A stretch of 17,510 nt of DNA from assembly GCA_023091735.1 (NCBI GenBank), contig JALKBU010001058.1:1-17510 (forward strand), read 5' to 3'. This document shows positions 15,366 through 17,510 of the stretch, piece after piece. The position numbers and the translations under genes are program-made. Every line of letters begins with the position of its first letter. The first letter of the stretch is position 1. The notes beneath the pieces are model-generated. The model did no database searches. It worked only from the letters and a program-made list of their open reading frames with translations, and had not been told where the DNA came from. The stretch comes from Trichomonas tenax. Its lineage: Eukaryota; Parabasalia; Trichomonadida; Trichomonadidae.

Positions 15366-15420
15366 TTTTAATTTTTTTGACAAAACCGGTTTTCCGGAAA
15401 AGTGAATTTTATATGTTTTA
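15366..15420 (-). promoter_or_regulatory. Kinase gene proximal promoter with paired CCGG palindromes
   Basis: The bases directly upstream of the kinase ATG include two overlapping 8-bp palindromes, AACCGGTT and TTCCGGAA, within 15382-15401, about 17-36 bases before the start. TGTCAAAAAAATTAAAA leads into the ATG, much like the A-rich leader of the WDR11-like gene. CCGG is rare in this A/T-rich spacer, so the pair may be a factor-binding site. Confidence 0.35.
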
Positions 15421-16283
15421 TCTTTCTTTTATATTTAGATTTGCGTACATGTGCAGATCCTATATTGTGAATATGAGCTTTCAATTTTGAATGTTTTGAC
15501 ATATTTCGCAATGTTCATTTCTATTTTCACTAGTTTGTGATTTCTTATCATAAAATTGTCGAATTCAAATAGAATAAATTATGATACATTATATTCTTCA
15601 AAGTGTAGAATTATTCTACGTAAATAAACTTTAGTTATATTGATTATTTGTGGCTTTTCTCAATCAAGAATTCTTCCGAAAAAATAAGGTTAAAACGATT
15701 GAGAAACAATTTGTTTGTGAATAACAATCATGAGTATAACATCTTTTTATATAGATTTTATTCTATTTTATCGCAGTGGAGATTCGGTGTGAAAGTTTTC
15801 CACAAAAATGATGATGTTCATTTTATTATTGATATTTTTTTGATAATTATTCAATATCTTGCCTTCAAATGATTACCACAATAATGCATTGTTATCTCTT
15901 TATAGTGTTGTGATATAACTGTTCGCTAAATACATTTTTTTGCTGCAGAATATCATGAATATTCACATACTTCATCATTGAAAACAAAAGCGCAGCTTAA
16001 GAAACAACTGGCAATGAATCCAACACAACAAAATATTTATATCACATTTATCAATTTCAATGGTTTTTGCAAAATCTTTATGATTTAGGTGTTTTGGAAC
16101 CGAAATTTCATTATACAAATCGAAGAACAATTTTGAATTATATCATGTTCAGCTAAACAAAATTTCAAATCTATATATATTATCATCGAAGAACATAATA
16201 TAATATATATATAAAATGTGAATTGATAGACTCTATACTTTGAGCATTTTCTTTTTTACTCTACAAAATATAAACACGCAAGC
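15421..16283. other. Long gene-free A/T-rich spacer
   Basis: No gene is supported. A 7-bp-arm hairpin, GTAGAAT/ATTCTAC, lies at 15605-15619. A plus-strand frame from 15648 to 15872 opens only with TTG and has no recognisable content. From about 15929 to 16088 a second plus-strand frame (including HEYSHTSSLKTKAQLKKQLA) stays open with somewhat gene-like codons but no start or family match. Bases ~16165-16216 are almost pure A and T (TATATATA runs). ATCGAAGAACA recurs near 16130 and 16185. The 3' end of the transporter gene borders the right side. Confidence 0.4.
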
Positions 16284-17372
16284 TTAATTTTCTGAATACA
16301 AATGTCCAATGCATCTATATGGATTAGACATTTGATAGCTTGCAAATAAATAGAAGCACATGACACTAAATGTTAATAAAATAATATCCCAAACATTTTT
16401 AACGCATGCAAGCCTTCCGATTTTTCCAATATGTCCGGAAATCATATCAACAACCATAGCAAAAACAATAAGAACAAGTCCGCAGCAAACAATGTTGATA
16501 TCTCTTGCTGGATAACTATCCCACTCATGGAGGAAGACAACACCGACGAAAACGCCAATAATGATTTGCCCGAAGTTCGTCAGTTGTGCTTTTACTGCTC
16601 CAAGTGTCATAACAACGTCCATGAACAAAAATGTAGGAATTCCATTATAAATGACACCAATCAAGAAAACGGCGATGAATGTGAATGGAAACATTCCTGA
16701 AAATCCTTTAATGAGGTCAGAAATACCGGTTCTGTAGAGTGCTGAGACGAGGGAATAGCAGAAAGATCCATAAATTGCAAATGTGCATGAAAGGTTAAAT
16801 TCAGATGTTGAAAGGTAAACTTTGATGTAAATAGATCCAATGCCGAAAAAAATGAGTGATATAAGAAGCAATAAATAAGAAAATGGATCCGAATTCGTAT
16901 CTGATTTTAACGACAAAGATGGAACCAAAGTAAGAATTGTTCCGAAAATAGCACTGAATTGTATTGCTAAGTTGTTAAAAGTGATTTTTTCGTCAGTCGT
17001 CATTATATGAGCGGCAATCATTGAGAAAAATGGAATTGTAGGCTGTGAAATGATGACAATGAATGATGGGACGTGGTTCTGCGCGATGATGATAAGCGTA
17101 ATTGGAATTCCCAAGAAAAATATTCCGGAAAAGAATGATTTGAAGAAATTCGTGTTTCCTGTTCTCAACGATTCCATTGCCTCATGTTTGTATTTTGGAT
17201 CTGTGAACTTATAAAGTAGGTATAGCGTTGCAGCAATGGCAGCAGCGAAAGATCGGCCTAAAGCGAACGCTGAATCGTCCACTTTACCGATCAACAGTGA
17301 GGTAACGGCGTAGGAGGTTCCGTAGCAGATACAGAGGATCGTGAATGAGATGTAGCTACGAACAACAGACAT
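16284..17372 (-). CDS. DMT-superfamily (EamA-like) membrane transporter
   Basis: Encodes 362 residues from an ATG at 17372. The sequence has about ten hydrophobic spans in two similar halves (roughly residues 8-150 and 165-310), the arrangement of EamA/DMT carriers. An extra span near residues 325-345 (WDIILLTFSVMCFYLFASYQ) precedes a short tail. Family-like features are the early small-residue helix (CICYGTSYAVTSLLIG), the segment FIVIISQPTIPFFSMIAAHI in the fourth span region, and GAVKAQLTNFGQIIIGVFVG with FLHEWDS in the ninth, where DMT carriers typically have a Q/P-rich helix followed by GE. DMT carriers move nucleotide sugars, amino acids, purines or other metabolites. The substrate cannot be inferred here. 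It probably sits in the plasma membrane or an endomembrane. No cleavable signal peptide is apparent. Confidence 0.8.
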   Translation of the reverse strand: MSVVRSYISFTILCICYGTSYAVTSLLIGKVDDSAFALGRSFAAAIAATLYLLYKFTDPKYKHEAMESLRTGNTNFFKSFFSGIFFLGIPITLIIIAQNHVPSFIVIISQPTIPFFSMIAAHIMTTDEKITFNNLAIQFSAIFGTILTLVPSLSLKSDTNSDPFSYLLLLISLIFFGIGSIYIKVYLSTSEFNLSCTFAIYGSFCYSLVSALYRTGISDLIKGFSGMFPFTFIAVFLIGVIYNGIPTFLFMDVVMTLGAVKAQLTNFGQIIIGVFVGVVFLHEWDSYPARDINIVCCGLVLIVFAMVVDMISGHIGKIGRLACVKNVWDIILLTFSVMCFYLFASYQMSNPYRCIGHLYSEN

Positions 17373-17510
17373 TCAAAAAAACAACGGCAGTATTTTTCCT
17401 TCTGCGGTGTAGTCCCGCGACCTTCATAACTTTTTATCTGATCAATATTTTTTCGATTTGAAAGTACTTTCATGTACATATTGATAGTTGTCTATCCAGT
17501 GGTATAAGTG
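17373..17510 (-). promoter_or_regulatory. Upstream region of the transporter gene
   Basis: On the minus strand TGCCGTTG (17389 down to 17382) lies about ten bases upstream of the ATG. It fits the T. vaginalis M3 promoter element as I recall it ([AGT][AG]C[GC]G[TC]T[TAG]), and no TCA-type initiator is seen nearby. Further out are two adjacent palindromes, GAAAGTACTTTC (17460-17471) and ATGTACAT (17473-17480). The rest is A/T-rich and featureless up to the window end. Confidence 0.35.

Noticed and set aside
15366..15383. Six-residue upstream extension of the kinase
   Set aside because: It would need a TTG start; the ATG at 15365 is in frame and lies at the usual short-leader distance.
15648..15872. 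74-codon plus-strand frame in the long spacer
   Set aside because: Opens with TTG, A/T-driven composition and no family resemblance.
17291..17479. 62-codon minus-strand frame overlapping the transporter start
   Set aside because: Out of frame with the transporter, low-complexity cysteine/serine composition, and explained by overlap.

Overview
The window looks like a parabasalid (trichomonad) nuclear genome, closest in style to Trichomonas or Tritrichomonas. This rests on base composition (roughly one third G+C by eye), long intron-free genes read with the standard code, very short A/T-rich 5' leaders, a BspA-type leucine-rich-repeat gene, a PH-domain AGC kinase and a very large HECT ligase. 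It is inference from gene style; no rRNA or other species marker is present.

Layout. Positions 1-1520 hold no intact gene and form a graveyard of mobile and decayed DNA: a G+C-rich island at the left edge (1-180), a roughly 295-bp element with about 58-bp terminal inverted repeats and an internal 21-bp tandem repeat (351-645), a broken ABC-transporter ATPase fragment (873-1201), and one copy of a 151-bp dispersed repeat (1290-1440). A WDR11-like beta-propeller trafficking protein follows on the minus strand (1523-4213). It is divergent, across a 640-bp spacer with two perfect hairpins, from a 2229-residue HECT E3 ubiquitin ligase on the plus strand (4854-11543). A broken BspA-like LRR gene (about 11653-12248) lies just downstream of the HECT gene. 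A gene-free stretch (12249-12877) carries the second, inverted copy of the 151-bp repeat and two hairpins.

Three minus-strand genes complete the window: a small protein pairing a degenerate bromodomain with a NET-like domain (12878-13600), an AKT-like PH plus AGC kinase (14049-15365), and a DMT/EamA-family membrane transporter (16284-17372). These are individually transcribed eukaryotic genes, not an operon. Their likely roles (vesicle traffic, ubiquitylation, chromatin, signalling, transport) do not form one pathway.

Most worth a second look: the inverted-repeat element with its heptad-coding tandem repeat, the 151-bp dispersed repeat that shares a terminal motif with it, the BET-like protein whose bromodomain appears to lack the acetyl-lysine-binding Asn, and a shared TTTTATAAAGATTT motif at gene 3' ends. 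No complete, clearly new multi-gene system was found.
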